Source of the DNA: Streptomyces sp. cg36
GTDB lineage: Bacteria > Actinomycetota > Actinomycetes > Streptomycetales > Streptomycetaceae
Direction of reading: 5' to 3'
Assembly: GCF_041080675.1 (NCBI RefSeq)
Contig: NZ_CP163520.1
Coordinates: 1,302,001 to 1,366,000 of the forward strand
Length of the DNA: 64,000 nt
Shown: piece after piece, positions 53,291 through 62,040 of the stretch
Layout of the letters: each line of letters opens with the position of its first letter
Numbering within the stretch: the stretch's first letter is position 1
The notes under the pieces: generated by a model
The model's input: the letters and a program-made list of their open reading frames with translations, nothing else
What the model was told of the DNA's origin: nothing
The model's database searches: none
Made by a program: the position numbers and the translations under genes

Positions 53291-54175
53291 TCAGATGACG
53301 GGCGGACGGCCCAGCCGGGTCAGCCGCCAGACCGTGCGCCACTTCATGGGGCGCCGCGGTCCGCACGGTGTGGTCCAGCCCTCCTTGAAGCCGCCGAACC
53401 ACGCCTTGAGCGCGGGCCCGGAGGGCTTCCTGGCGAGCGTGAGCAGCATCCAGACCCCGAGGTAGACGGGGACCAGCGGGGCCGGCAGGTTCCGCCGGGC
53501 CAGCCAGACCCGGTTGCGGGCCACCATCCGGTGGTAGACCGCGTGCCGGGAGGGGGCCGTCGTCGGGTGGTGCAGGACCATGTCCGCGCGGTAGTCGATC
53601 ATCCAGCCGGCGTCCAGCGCCCGCCAGGCCAGATCGGTCTCCTCGTGGGCGTAGAAGAACTCGTCGGGCAGCCCGCCGACCTCCGCGAGGACCTTGGTGC
53701 GCACGGCGTTGGCGCCGCCGAGGAAGGTCGTCACGCGCGAGGAGCGCATCGGGTCCGAGGCGCGCAGCCGCGGCACGTGGCGGCGCTGGGTGACACCGGT
53801 CTCCGGGTCGGCGATCCGGAAGCTGATGATGCCGAGCTCCGGGTCGTCGGCGAAGGCCCGACGGCACAGCTCGGCCGTGTCGGGGCTGGGCAGCAGACCG
53901 TCGTCGTCCAGGAAGAGCAGGACGTCCATCTCGGCGCCGGACGGGCCGAACGCCTCGATGCCGACGTTGCGCCCGCCCGGGATGCCCAGGTTCTCGGGCA
54001 GCTCCACGGTCCGCACGCCCGCCGGGACGTCCGGGACCGGGGCGCCGTTGCCGACCACGACGACCTCGATCCGGTCGCCGTCCTGCTTGGCCACCGAGTC
54101 GAGCAGCGCGCGCAGCTCCTCGGGGCGGTTGCCCATGGTGATGACGACCGCGCCGACCTTCGTCGGGGCGCTCAC
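53291..54175 (-). CDS. Glycosyltransferase family 2
   Basis: A 294-residue GT-A enzyme. VGAVVITMGNRPEELRALLDSV begins the fold, LLFLDDDGLL (about 87-96) is the metal-binding DxD, and YAHEETDLAWRALDAGW (about 172-188) is the catalytic acid region. The C-terminal 70 residues have hydrophobic stretches that may attach to the membrane. Its start overlaps the stop of the CDP-alcohol enzyme gene (GTGA). The sugar donor is unknown. Confidence 0.9.
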   Translation of the reverse strand: MSAPTKVGAVVITMGNRPEELRALLDSVAKQDGDRIEVVVVGNGAPVPDVPAGVRTVELPENLGIPGGRNVGIEAFGPSGAEMDVLLFLDDDGLLPSPDTAELCRRAFADDPELGIISFRIADPETGVTQRRHVPRLRASDPMRSSRVTTFLGGANAVRTKVLAEVGGLPDEFFYAHEETDLAWRALDAGWMIDYRADMVLHHPTTAPSRHAVYHRMVARNRVWLARRNLPAPLVPVYLGVWMLLTLARKPSGPALKAWFGGFKEGWTTPCGPRRPMKWRTVWRLTRLGRPPVI

Positions 54176-54951
54176 TTGAGCCTGCTGGAGGCGAGGATGG
54201 ACACCAGGTGCAGTACCGACTGGAGCAGCGCGATGCCCGCGAGCACCGCGACGCCGAGCCGGGAGAAGTACAGGTCGCCGCGGACGTGGTCCACGATCGC
54301 GATGACCAGGATCAGCAGGGTCGCCTCGATGCCCATGACCAGGCGGTGGAACTTGAGCGCCCCGGCGGCCCGGCGGGCGAGCGCCATGCCGGACGAGCGC
54401 GGCTCGGACGCCGTCTCCTTGACCGGCGGCATGCCCTGCTGGTGGCGGGCGACGCCGACGAGGTCGGTCTCGGACTTGATCAGTACGGCTCCGAGGGCGG
54501 CCAGGGTGCCCAGGAAGGCCCACAGCCAGTCGATGCGGCCGGTGCCCCAGATGTCGGCGGCGCGCAGTCCGAAGCCGACGAGGACCGCGGCGTCGAGCAC
54601 ATAGGCCGCGACCCGGTCCACGTAGACGCCGACCATCGAGTACTGCTTCTTCCAGCGGGCGACCTCGCCGTCGACGCAGTCGAGGAGCAGATAGACCTGC
54701 GCCATCACCACGCCGAGCACGGCGCCCCAGATCCCGGGCACCAGCAGGGCCGGGGCCGCGAAGGCCGCGGCGACGGTCATCACATAGGTCAGCTGGTTGG
54801 GCGTGACCCGCGTGGTCACCAGGTGCCGGTCGACGCGCAGCGAGACCTCGCGCATGTAGAGCCGGCCGCCCCAGTGCTCGCCGCTCCGCCGGTCCTTGAC
54901 GCCCGGGGGGTGGACGACCGGGCGGAGTTCAGCTACCGATGGCTTTTGCAT
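54172..54951 (-). CDS. CDP-alcohol phosphatidyltransferase
   Basis: A 259-residue multi-pass protein that transfers a CDP-activated group onto an alcohol. The family signature D-x2-DG-x2-AR-x8-G-x3-D-x3-D is complete in DCVDGEVARWKKQYSMVGVYVDRVAAYVLD (about 92-121). Four or more membrane helices follow. It overlaps the dehydrogenase gene by 23 bp, so translation is coupled. Confidence 0.9.
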   Translation of the reverse strand: MQKPSVAELRPVVHPPGVKDRRSGEHWGGRLYMREVSLRVDRHLVTTRVTPNQLTYVMTVAAAFAAPALLVPGIWGAVLGVVMAQVYLLLDCVDGEVARWKKQYSMVGVYVDRVAAYVLDAAVLVGFGLRAADIWGTGRIDWLWAFLGTLAALGAVLIKSETDLVGVARHQQGMPPVKETASEPRSSGMALARRAAGALKFHRLVMGIEATLLILVIAIVDHVRGDLYFSRLGVAVLAGIALLQSVLHLVSILASSRLK

Positions 54952-55990
54952 AGTCGGCGTAAGCGTCCTTGATCTGGTCTGCGGACAGGTTGAGGTGTTC
55001 CAGGATCGTGAAACGGCCCGGCCGGGTCTGCGGCGCGTAGGCCACGGCCCGGACGAACTCGTCGGCGGAGAAGCCGATTTCGGTGGGCAGGACCGGCAGA
55101 CCGTGCCGGCGCAGCACCTCCGCGAAGAGGCCGCTCTGCTCGCCGGCGCCGCGCAGGTGCATCGCGAAGGCGGCGCCGAGGCCGACCTGCTCGCCGTGGA
55201 GCGCGGAGCGTTTGGGGTGGAGCAGGTCGAAGGCGTGGCTGATCTCGTGGCAGGCGCCCGAGGACGGCCGGGTGTCACCGCTGATCGACATGGCGATGCC
55301 GGAGAGCACCAGCGCCTCCGACAGCACGGTGAGGAACTCGTCGTCGCCCACGCCGCCGGGGTGGCGCAGCACCGACTCGCCGGCGGTCCGGGCCATGGCG
55401 GCGGCCAGGCCGTCCACCGGTTCGCCGTTGACCTGGTGCGACAGCTCCCAGTCGGCGATCGCCGAGATGTTGGAGATGACGTCGCCGATGCCCGAGCGGA
55501 CGAACCGGACCGGTGCCTCGCGGATGACGTCGAGGTCGATCACCATCGCGATGGGCGTGGGCACGCCGTAGGAGCCGCGCCCGTTGTCGTTGTCCAGGAT
55601 GGAGACCGGCGAGCAGATGCCGTCGTGCGAGAGGTTGGTGGCGACCGCGACCATGGGCAGCCCGACCCGCGCCGCGGCGTACTTCGCCACGTCGATGATC
55701 TTGCCGCCGCCGAGTCCGACGACCGCGTCGTACCGCTTGCCCTTGATGTCGTCGGCCAGCTGCACGGCGGAGTCGATGGTGCCGTCGGCCACCGGGTACC
55801 AGTCGGCGCCCGGCAGCACCGGCGCCAGCTTCTCGCTCAGCGCCTGGCCCGAGCCGCCGCTGACCGCGATCGCCAGCTTGCCGGAGGCCGAGATCCGCTG
55901 GTCGGCCAGGAGGCCCGCCAGGTCGTCGAGGGCGCCCCGGCTGATGTCGACGACGACCGGCGACGGGATGAGCCGGGTCAGTACTGGCAC
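54929..55990 (-). CDS. Glycerol-1-phosphate dehydrogenase-like (AraM-type) enzyme
   Basis: A 353-residue iron/zinc alcohol dehydrogenase of the G1P dehydrogenase/3-dehydroquinate synthase group. GGGKIIDVAKYAA (about 93-105) binds NAD, TNLSHDGICSPVSI (about 118-131) is the metal loop typical of AraM/EgsA, and CHEISHAFDLLHPKRSALHGEQVG (about 240-263) supplies metal His residues. AraM makes sn-glycerol 1-phosphate from dihydroxyacetone phosphate. With the two CDP-alcohol enzymes this suggests an unusual polyol phosphate. Overlaps the nucleotidyltransferase gene by 13 bp. Confidence 0.83.
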   Translation of the reverse strand: MPVLTRLIPSPVVVDISRGALDDLAGLLADQRISASGKLAIAVSGGSGQALSEKLAPVLPGADWYPVADGTIDSAVQLADDIKGKRYDAVVGLGGGKIIDVAKYAAARVGLPMVAVATNLSHDGICSPVSILDNDNGRGSYGVPTPIAMVIDLDVIREAPVRFVRSGIGDVISNISAIADWELSHQVNGEPVDGLAAAMARTAGESVLRHPGGVGDDEFLTVLSEALVLSGIAMSISGDTRPSSGACHEISHAFDLLHPKRSALHGEQVGLGAAFAMHLRGAGEQSGLFAEVLRRHGLPVLPTEIGFSADEFVRAVAYAPQTRPGRFTILEHLNLSADQIKDAYADYAKAIGS

Positions 55991-56715
55991 GCGATCTCAC
56001 GGCCCTTCGCGAGGTCGTCGTGGTTGTCGATCTCGACCCACGAGACCTCGCCGATCGGCGCGACGTCGATCTTGAAGCCGCGGTTGACGAGCTCCTGGTA
56101 GCCGTCCTCGTAGTAGAGGTCGGGGTCGCGCTCGAAGGTGGTCTTCAGCGCGTCGGCGAGCTCGTCGGCCGCCTCGCCCTCGATGAGGGTGACGCCGATG
56201 TACTCACCGGTGGCCGTCGCCGGGTCCATCAGCTTGGTGATCTTCTGGACGCCCTTCTCGGCGTCCACGATGACCTTCATCTCCTCGTCGGCGAGGCTCT
56301 TCGCCGTGTCGAGGGCGAGGATGATCCTCTTGCCGTCGCCGCGCGCGGCCAGCAGCGTCTTCTCGACGGAGACCGGGTGCACGGTGTCGCCGTTGGCGAG
56401 GATCACGTCGTGCTTGATCGAGTCACGGCCGCACCACAGGGAGTAGGCGTTGTTCCACTCCTCGGCCTTGTCGTTGTCGATCAGGGTCAGCTTGAGGCCG
56501 TACTTCGCCTCAAGGGCCGCCTTGCGCTCGTAGACGGCCTCCTTCTGGTAGCCGACGATGATCGCGACCTCGGTGAGACCGATCTCGGCGAAGTTGCCCA
56601 GCGTCAGGTCCAGGATCGTGGTGTCGCCGTCGACGGGCACGAGGGCCTTCGGGAGCGTGTCGGTGTAGGGGCGCAGACGCCGTCCGGCACCGGCTGCGAG
56701 TACGAGGCCGATCAT
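55978..56715 (-). CDS. NTP-transferase (sugar/polyol-phosphate nucleotidyltransferase)
   Basis: A 245-residue nucleotidyltransferase. LAAGAGRRLRPYTDTLPKALVPVDG (about 6-30) is the NTP-binding block, ANGDTVHP (about 104-111) the metal Asp, and VEIDNHDDLAKGREI (about 226-240) the C-terminal acid pair. It would make CDP- or NDP-polyol for the two CDP-alcohol transferases beside it. Confidence 0.9.
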   Translation of the reverse strand: MIGLVLAAGAGRRLRPYTDTLPKALVPVDGDTTILDLTLGNFAEIGLTEVAIIVGYQKEAVYERKAALEAKYGLKLTLIDNDKAEEWNNAYSLWCGRDSIKHDVILANGDTVHPVSVEKTLLAARGDGKRIILALDTAKSLADEEMKVIVDAEKGVQKITKLMDPATATGEYIGVTLIEGEAADELADALKTTFERDPDLYYEDGYQELVNRGFKIDVAPIGEVSWVEIDNHDDLAKGREIACQY

Positions 56716-58550
56716 GCGGGTTCTCCTTCGTCATGTACTGCGGGGGCTCCGGAGGACACCCAGAAGCGGATGGACTCCACGACCACCAGGAGCGCGACGG
56801 CCACCGCCAGGGCGGTGAGCGCCCGGGTGAGGTCGGTGCCGCGGTCGGCGAGCGCGGCGACCAGGGCCGCGACCACCAGCGTGCGGCCCTCGTGGCCCGC
56901 GGCCAGGCGCACCAGCCAGCGCGGCGGCGCGCCCGAGCCCCCCTTGATGCGGTAGACCGTGTCGTAGTGATGGTAGGCGACCGCGGCCACCAGCCCGAAG
57001 GCCGCGGGCAGGGCGCCGTCCACCTCGGAGCGGGCGGCGAGGACCAGGACCGTGCAGTACTCGGCGGCCCGGAAGAAGGGCGGGACCAGCCAGTCGAGGG
57101 CGCCCTTGAGGGGGCGGCTCACGGCGGCTCCGGCGAACACCGCGTACAGCGCCGCGGCGACGATCACGTAAGGGCCGTCGAGGTCCTGGGTGAGGGCCGC
57201 GGCCACCACCGCCGCCGCACCCAGCAGGGCGAGCACGGGGGCGGTCCAGGCGCCCTTGCGGATCGGGGCGGCCTTGGCGAAGAGCTCCGCCAGCGGGCCG
57301 CTGTCGGCCAGGTCGGCCAGGGCCTGGGCGGCCCGGTCGGTGCGGGTCGCGCGGCGGGTGAGCGAGCGCAGCACGCGCCCGGCCGTGGTGTAGGTCGCCG
57401 CGAAGGCGCAGCCGACGAGGAGCGCGTAGAAGACGGTGCGGGGGGTGGTGACGGCGGTCAGGACCGCGATCATCGCCCAGCGCTCGCCGATCGGCAGCAC
57501 GATCATCCGGCGCACCCAGACCGTCCAGCCGACCGAGTCGAGCTTGCCGGAGAGGGCGGCGGTGGGGCTGGTGTTGGCGGTGGCGTCGTGGTTGGCCTCG
57601 TTGAACGAGAAGTCGACGACGTGGCGGCAGGTCTGCAGGACCATCGCGCCGAGCGCCAGCGCCCACACGTCGTCGCCGCCGCGGGCCGCGCCGAGGGCGA
57701 GGCCCGCGTAGTACGCGTACTCCTTGGCCCGGTCGAAGGTCGCGTCCAGCCAGGCGCCGAGCGTCGAGTACTGCAGCGAGTAGCGGGCGAGCTGCCCGTC
57801 GGTGCAGTCCAGGACGAAGGAGAAGAGCAGCAGCACGCCCGCCGCGACGAAGCCGCCCCGGGTGCCGGTCGCCGCGCAGCCGGCCGCGATCAGCGCGGTG
57901 AGCAGCGAGGCGGTGGTGACCTGGTTGGGGGTGAGGCCGCGGCGCGCGCACCAGCGGGCGAGGTAGCGCGAGTACGGGCTGATGCAGAAGGTGGTGAAGA
58001 ACCCGTCGCGGGACTTGACCGCGGTGCGCAGCCGCACCGCCTCGTCGTCCACCGCGTCCACGGCCCTGCGGGCGGCGAAGGCGGCCTCGGGCCCGGCGGG
58101 CACGGTGGCCACCAGCGAGCCGAGCTCGGGGCGGTGCACGGCGACGCCGGTGTCCGCCAGGGCGGCGGCGACGCGGTCGGTGAGGACGCCGGTGCCGGTG
58201 GCCGGGGCGTTCACCGCGACCGAGGCGCCGGGGGCGGCCGGCGCGGGCGGTCCGGCGAGGTCCGCGAGCGCGCGCGTGAGCGCGGGGCGGGCCTCCGCCT
58301 GGACGGTCAGGGCGCCGGTGACCGCCGCCGCCGGGAAGCGCGGGTCGGTCAGGGCGAGGCGCAGGGCGTGGGTGTGGCCCACGAAGGACGGGTCGACCAG
58401 GGCGACCCGCTCACCGTGCGGGACCTCGGCGAGCAGGCCGGGCAGGTCCTCGGGCCGCTGGGCGGACCGTACGTCGAAGCCCAGCGAGCGCAGCTCGGGT
58501 CCGAGCTGCGACCCGGGGACCGGGAGTCCGGTCAGGATGGCGGTCGACAG
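56712..58550 (-). CDS. DUF5941 protein with CDP-alcohol transferase domain, apparent CTG start
   Basis: A 612-residue protein that heads this operon. The N-terminal 200 residues are a Rossmann-like nucleotide-binding domain; a CDP-alcohol transferase domain follows with DCTDGQLARYSLQYSTLGAWLDATFDRAKEY (about 254-284). Several membrane helices and a DUF5941 C-terminal region complete it. The reading frame has no ATG, GTG or TTG before the conserved N-terminus (STAILTG...) except a GTG at 58382 that would cut 56 residues. CTG 58550 lies 9 nt after AAGGAG (58560-58565) and just after an in-frame TGA, so it is the likely start. It overlaps the next gene by 4 bp. Confidence 0.85.
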   Translation of the reverse strand: MSTAILTGLPVPGSQLGPELRSLGFDVRSAQRPEDLPGLLAEVPHGERVALVDPSFVGHTHALRLALTDPRFPAAAVTGALTVQAEARPALTRALADLAGPPAPAAPGASVAVNAPATGTGVLTDRVAAALADTGVAVHRPELGSLVATVPAGPEAAFAARRAVDAVDDEAVRLRTAVKSRDGFFTTFCISPYSRYLARWCARRGLTPNQVTTASLLTALIAAGCAATGTRGGFVAAGVLLLFSFVLDCTDGQLARYSLQYSTLGAWLDATFDRAKEYAYYAGLALGAARGGDDVWALALGAMVLQTCRHVVDFSFNEANHDATANTSPTAALSGKLDSVGWTVWVRRMIVLPIGERWAMIAVLTAVTTPRTVFYALLVGCAFAATYTTAGRVLRSLTRRATRTDRAAQALADLADSGPLAELFAKAAPIRKGAWTAPVLALLGAAAVVAAALTQDLDGPYVIVAAALYAVFAGAAVSRPLKGALDWLVPPFFRAAEYCTVLVLAARSEVDGALPAAFGLVAAVAYHHYDTVYRIKGGSGAPPRWLVRLAAGHEGRTLVVAALVAALADRGTDLTRALTALAVAVALLVVVESIRFWVSSGAPAVHDEGEPA

Positions 58551-58982
58551 ACGAACTCACTCCTTGGAGCTGACATGGCGGATGTCCGGCGGCCCGGCCC
58601 GGCACAAGCGGCGGGCGGCACGTCGGCAGAGGCTATCGGGAGGCTATCGGATGCGTGGAACCGGGAGTTCATTGCCCGTTTACGCCCCGATCGGGCCCTG
58701 CGGCAGGGGGTCCGGCCGCGTGGATCATCATCGTCGATCAAGGGCGCGGCCCACAAACCGCCCCCCTGCTGTGCGCACCGGGCGCCCGGTGCGCCGCGAA
58801 CAGCCGTCCGGCGCTCTGACCTGCGACGCCCCCGCGGTCCGGGCCGGATGGACGTTTCCACAGGTCAGAGCAGATGACAACGGTGTTCAGTGCCGTGTTG
58901 CCCGATACCCCCCACCCGTAGTTCACTGACCCCTCGTACGCCGATCGCACACCTATGCCAGGAATCTGAGAGGTGGCCTTCC
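58551..58982. other. Divergent promoter region
   Basis: About 430 bp between the divergent DUF5941 operon and the CDF gene. It includes the AAGGAG of the CTG start at 58560-58565 and lower-GC stretches near 58720 and 58870-58950. No gene seen; a possible leader frame on the plus strand is low-complexity. Confidence 0.5.
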
Positions 58983-59924
58983 ATGGGCGCTGGGCACGAC
59001 CACGGACACACCCACGGCGGGCCGCCGCCCACCGGGACGGCCGCGGCGGCGTACCGGGGGCGGCTGCGGGTGGCCCTCGGGATCACGCTGGGCGTGATGG
59101 TGGTCGAGATCGTCGGCGGCCTGGTGGCCGACTCGCTGGCCCTGGTCGCCGACGCCGCGCACATGGCGACGGACGCCCTGGGGCTCGCGATGGCGCTGCT
59201 CGCCATCCACTTCGCCAACCGCCCGGCCGGTCACAACCGGACGTTCGGCTACGCCCGCGCGGAGATCCTGGCGGCGCTCGCCAACTGCCTGCTGCTGCTC
59301 GGTGTCGGCGGATATGTCCTGTACGAGGCGGTTCAGCGGTTCGTCGAGCCCGCCGACACCTCGGGCTCCACGACCATCGTTTTCGGCCTGATCGGTCTGG
59401 TCGCCAACATGGTCTCGCTCTCGCTGCTGGTCCGCGGCCAGCGGGAGAGCCTGAACGTGCGCGGCGCGTTCTTGGAGGTGCTGGCCGACGCGCTGGGCTC
59501 GGTGGCCGTACTGGTTTCGGCCGTGATCATCCTGTCGACCGGGTGGCAGGCCGCCGACCCGATCGCCTCGCTGGTGATCGGTCTCATGATCGTCCCCAGG
59601 ACCGTGAAGCTGCTGCGGGAGACGCTGAACGTCCTCCTGGAGGCGGCGCCCAAGGGCGTCGACATGGCCGAGGTGCGGGCCCACATCGTGGCGCTCGACG
59701 GGGTCGAGGACGTCCATGACCTGCACGCCTGGACGATCACCTCGGGGTTGCCGGTGCTCTCCGCGCATGTGGTGGTCGACCAGGAGGCGCTGGATCCGGC
59801 GGGCCACGAGAAGCTGCTCCACGACCTCCAGGGCTGCCTGGGCGACCACTTCGACGTGGAGCACTGCACCTTCCAGCTGGAGCCCGGCGGACACGCGGCC
59901 CACGAGGCCCGCCTCTGCCACTGA
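58983..59924 (+). CDS. Cation diffusion facilitator (zinc/divalent metal exporter)
   Basis: A 313-residue six-helix CDF transporter. It begins with His-rich GHDHGHTHGG. ALVADAAHMATDALGLAMALLA (about 54-75) holds the TM2 His-x3-Asp metal site; the TM5 partner reads LEVLADALGSV, with Glu where most zinc CDFs have His. A C-terminal cytoplasmic alpha/beta domain follows (VEDVHDLHAWTI). It ends with a His-rich tail. It should export Zn or a related ion by proton exchange. ATG has GAGAGG upstream. Confidence 0.92.
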   Translation: MGAGHDHGHTHGGPPPTGTAAAAYRGRLRVALGITLGVMVVEIVGGLVADSLALVADAAHMATDALGLAMALLAIHFANRPAGHNRTFGYARAEILAALANCLLLLGVGGYVLYEAVQRFVEPADTSGSTTIVFGLIGLVANMVSLSLLVRGQRESLNVRGAFLEVLADALGSVAVLVSAVIILSTGWQAADPIASLVIGLMIVPRTVKLLRETLNVLLEAAPKGVDMAEVRAHIVALDGVEDVHDLHAWTITSGLPVLSAHVVVDQEALDPAGHEKLLHDLQGCLGDHFDVEHCTFQLEPGGHAAHEARLCH

Positions 59925-59926
59925 GC

Positions 59927-59944
59927 GGCGCCGGACGGCGCCTT
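59927..59944 (+). terminator. Short hairpin after the CDF gene
   Basis: GGCGCC, GGAC loop, GGCGCC then TT. Only 6 bp. Confidence 0.4.
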
Positions 59945-60122
59945 CCGGAAACGCCACTCGCCCACATGTTCGATGAATGCCGGCCGGGGCGGCTGGGCAC
60001 GATCCATGCTTCGACGGGTTCGCGCGGCCGACGCATTACGGACGCGTGCCGCCCGTCGCAGTGCGAAGACGCCGCTTTTGTACGGCAGACTTGGCAGCCG
60101 AGGACCGAAGCGAAGGATGGTT

Positions 60123-60716
60123 ATGCCGACCACACCAGCCACTACGGCGAACAGCTCGTCGAACGGGACCACCGAAGAGATCTTGCTCGAACTGGTCGAC
60201 GAGAGCGGCAATACCATCGGCACCGCGGAGAAGCTCTCCGCCCACCAGGCCCCGGGCCGACTGCACCGGGCCTTCTCCGTCTTCCTCTTCGACCCGTCGG
60301 GCAAGCTGCTGCTCCAGCGCCGCGCCCTCGGCAAGTACCACTCCCCCGGCGTCTGGTCGAACACCTGCTGCGGGCACCCCTACCCCGGCGAGTCCCCGTT
60401 CGCGGCGGCGGCCCGGCGCACCCACGAGGAGCTGGGCATCTCGCCGTCGCTGCTCGCCGAGGCGGGCACCGTGCGCTACAACCACCCGGACCCCGAGTCG
60501 GGCCTGGTGGAGCAGGAGTACAACCACCTCTTCGTCGGCCTGGTGCAGGCGCCGGTGAAGCCGGACCCGGAGGAGGTCTACGAGACCGCCTTCGTCTCGC
60601 CGCAGGAGCTGACCGCGCTGCGCGACCGGGCCACCTTCTCCGCCTGGTTCATGACGGTCATGGACGCGGCCCGGCCCGCGGTCCGCGAGCTCACGGGGCC
60701 TGCCGCGGGCTGGTGA
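60123..60716 (+). CDS. idi: Isopentenyl-diphosphate delta-isomerase, type I
   Basis: A 197-residue Nudix-fold enzyme interconverting IPP and DMAPP. SNTCCGHPYPGE (Cys82/83 region) carries the catalytic Cys, and the Nudix-like AARRTHEELGI follows. EYNHLFVG matches the metal Glu region. ATG 60123 is chosen because AAGG sits 6 nt upstream. It overlaps the convergent RsbW-like gene by 26 bp. Proximity to the hopanoid operon fits isoprenoid metabolism. Confidence 0.95.
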   Translation: MPTTPATTANSSSNGTTEEILLELVDESGNTIGTAEKLSAHQAPGRLHRAFSVFLFDPSGKLLLQRRALGKYHSPGVWSNTCCGHPYPGESPFAAAARRTHEELGISPSLLAEAGTVRYNHPDPESGLVEQEYNHLFVGLVQAPVKPDPEEVYETAFVSPQELTALRDRATFSAWFMTVMDAARPAVRELTGPAAGW

Positions 60717-61191
60717 TCGCGCCGGTCACCGGGGCGAGCGGCAGCGCCACCCAGATGATCTTGCCGCCGCTCGCCGTCTGCTCCACGTCGCACGCCCCGC
60801 CCGCCTCGCAGGTGATCTCGCGGACGAGCAGCAGCCCGCGCCCGCCGGTCTGCCCGTAGTCGGTCTCCAGCGCCTTCGGCCGGTACGGGTGGTTGTCCTC
60901 CACCGAGACCCGGATCCACTCGGCGCCCACGGCCACCTCCACGGCGACCTGCGGGGAGAGCAGGGCCGCGTGCTTCACGGCGTTGGTGACCAGCTCGGAG
61001 ACGATCAGGAGCAGCCCCTGCACCAGGTCGTCGTGGATGGGCACGCCCTGCCGGTCCAGCAGGTCGCGCACGGCGTGCCGGGCCTGCGGGACCGAGGCGT
61101 CGACGGCGGGGGCGGTGAAGCGCCAGACGCCCTCGTACGGGAGCGGCCTGGCCGGCGCGGCGTCGGGTGGCACGCTCCCGCGGATCTCCAT
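60691..61191 (-). CDS. ATP-binding anti-sigma-type (RsbW-like) protein
   Basis: A 166-residue HATPase_c protein of the RsbW/SpoIIAB type abundant in Streptomyces. VSELVTNAVKHA (about 65-76) is the N box; VSVEDNHPYRP and GGRGLLLVREI (about 116-126) are the G1 and G2 boxes. It probably controls a sigma factor or another partner by phosphorylation. No sigma factor or antagonist is adjacent. Confidence 0.9.
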   Translation of the reverse strand: MEIRGSVPPDAAPARPLPYEGVWRFTAPAVDASVPQARHAVRDLLDRQGVPIHDDLVQGLLLIVSELVTNAVKHAALLSPQVAVEVAVGAEWIRVSVEDNHPYRPKALETDYGQTGGRGLLLVREITCEAGGACDVEQTASGGKIIWVALPLAPVTGAITSPRQAP

Positions 61192-61330
61192 GTTCCGGCA
61201 CCCACCCTCGCAGTCGGCTGTCAGGCTCTTGGTGACGAGTGTTGGGAGTGGGATGGTCCGGACCGGGTGGCTGAACAGAAGTCAGCGCGTATCGACGCCT
61301 TCTGATCGAAGTCTTCCGCCGACGCCTCTT

Positions 61331-61966
61331 CTACACGTGCTTCTGATCGCTTTCTGACGGCTTTGCCATGGCTTGCGGGGGTGTCTCTGCCTCCGCCACC
61401 AGGCCGACGATCCGCCGCCCGCCCACGCCCAGCGCGATCAGGCCGAGCCCGTCGAAGAGCAGCCCCAGCGAGAAGAAGCAGCCGATGACGTACCGGCTGC
61501 TGCTCGGCCAGCTGGCCAGCACCAGCACCCCCAGCAGCACGCCGAAGGCGCCCTGCACCAGGGTCCAGCCCATCTGCGGCCCGCGCACCACCACGCTGCC
61601 CGCGAGCCGGAACACCCCGCCGGTCAGGAAGAGCAGCGCGGCGAACATGGTCAGCGCCTCGGCCGAGCCCTCGGGGCGGCGGATGACCACCACACCGGCG
61701 GCGATGTTCAGGGCGGCGACGACCACGCCGAGCCAGAAGAAGTTCGCGCCGCGCGACTGGATGGCGTGCAGCAGCCCGACCACACCGCCGACCAGCAGCA
61801 GCCAGCCGAACAGGAGCATGGTCGTCAGGGTCGCCACCCCGGTGTAGACGAGCCCGACCAGGCCCGCCAGCGCGAGGATCGCGCCGAGGAGGGTGAGCCG
61901 TCCGAAACTGCGGCGCAGCTTCCTGCCCTCACGTGTGGTGGTGGTCGCGCTTGCGGGTGCTGCCAT
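61331..61966 (-). CDS. HdeD-family membrane protein
   Basis: A 211-residue protein with six hydrophobic helices in repeated pairs, matching DUF308/HdeD. Helices include LTLLGAILALAGLVGLVYTG, LTTMLLFGWLLLVGGVVGLLH and ALTMFAALLFLTGGVFRLAG. In enterics HdeD is linked with acid stress; its role here is unknown. It seems monocistronic. Confidence 0.87.
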   Translation of the reverse strand: MAAPASATTTTREGRKLRRSFGRLTLLGAILALAGLVGLVYTGVATLTTMLLFGWLLLVGGVVGLLHAIQSRGANFFWLGVVVAALNIAAGVVVIRRPEGSAEALTMFAALLFLTGGVFRLAGSVVVRGPQMGWTLVQGAFGVLLGVLVLASWPSSSRYVIGCFFSLGLLFDGLGLIALGVGGRRIVGLVAEAETPPQAMAKPSESDQKHV

Positions 61967-62040
61967 CAGCGTCTCCTCACGGCCTCGCCGGGCGCCCCCT
62001 CCCGATCATAGGAGCGGTCCGCCCGGATAGCATCCGGCGC

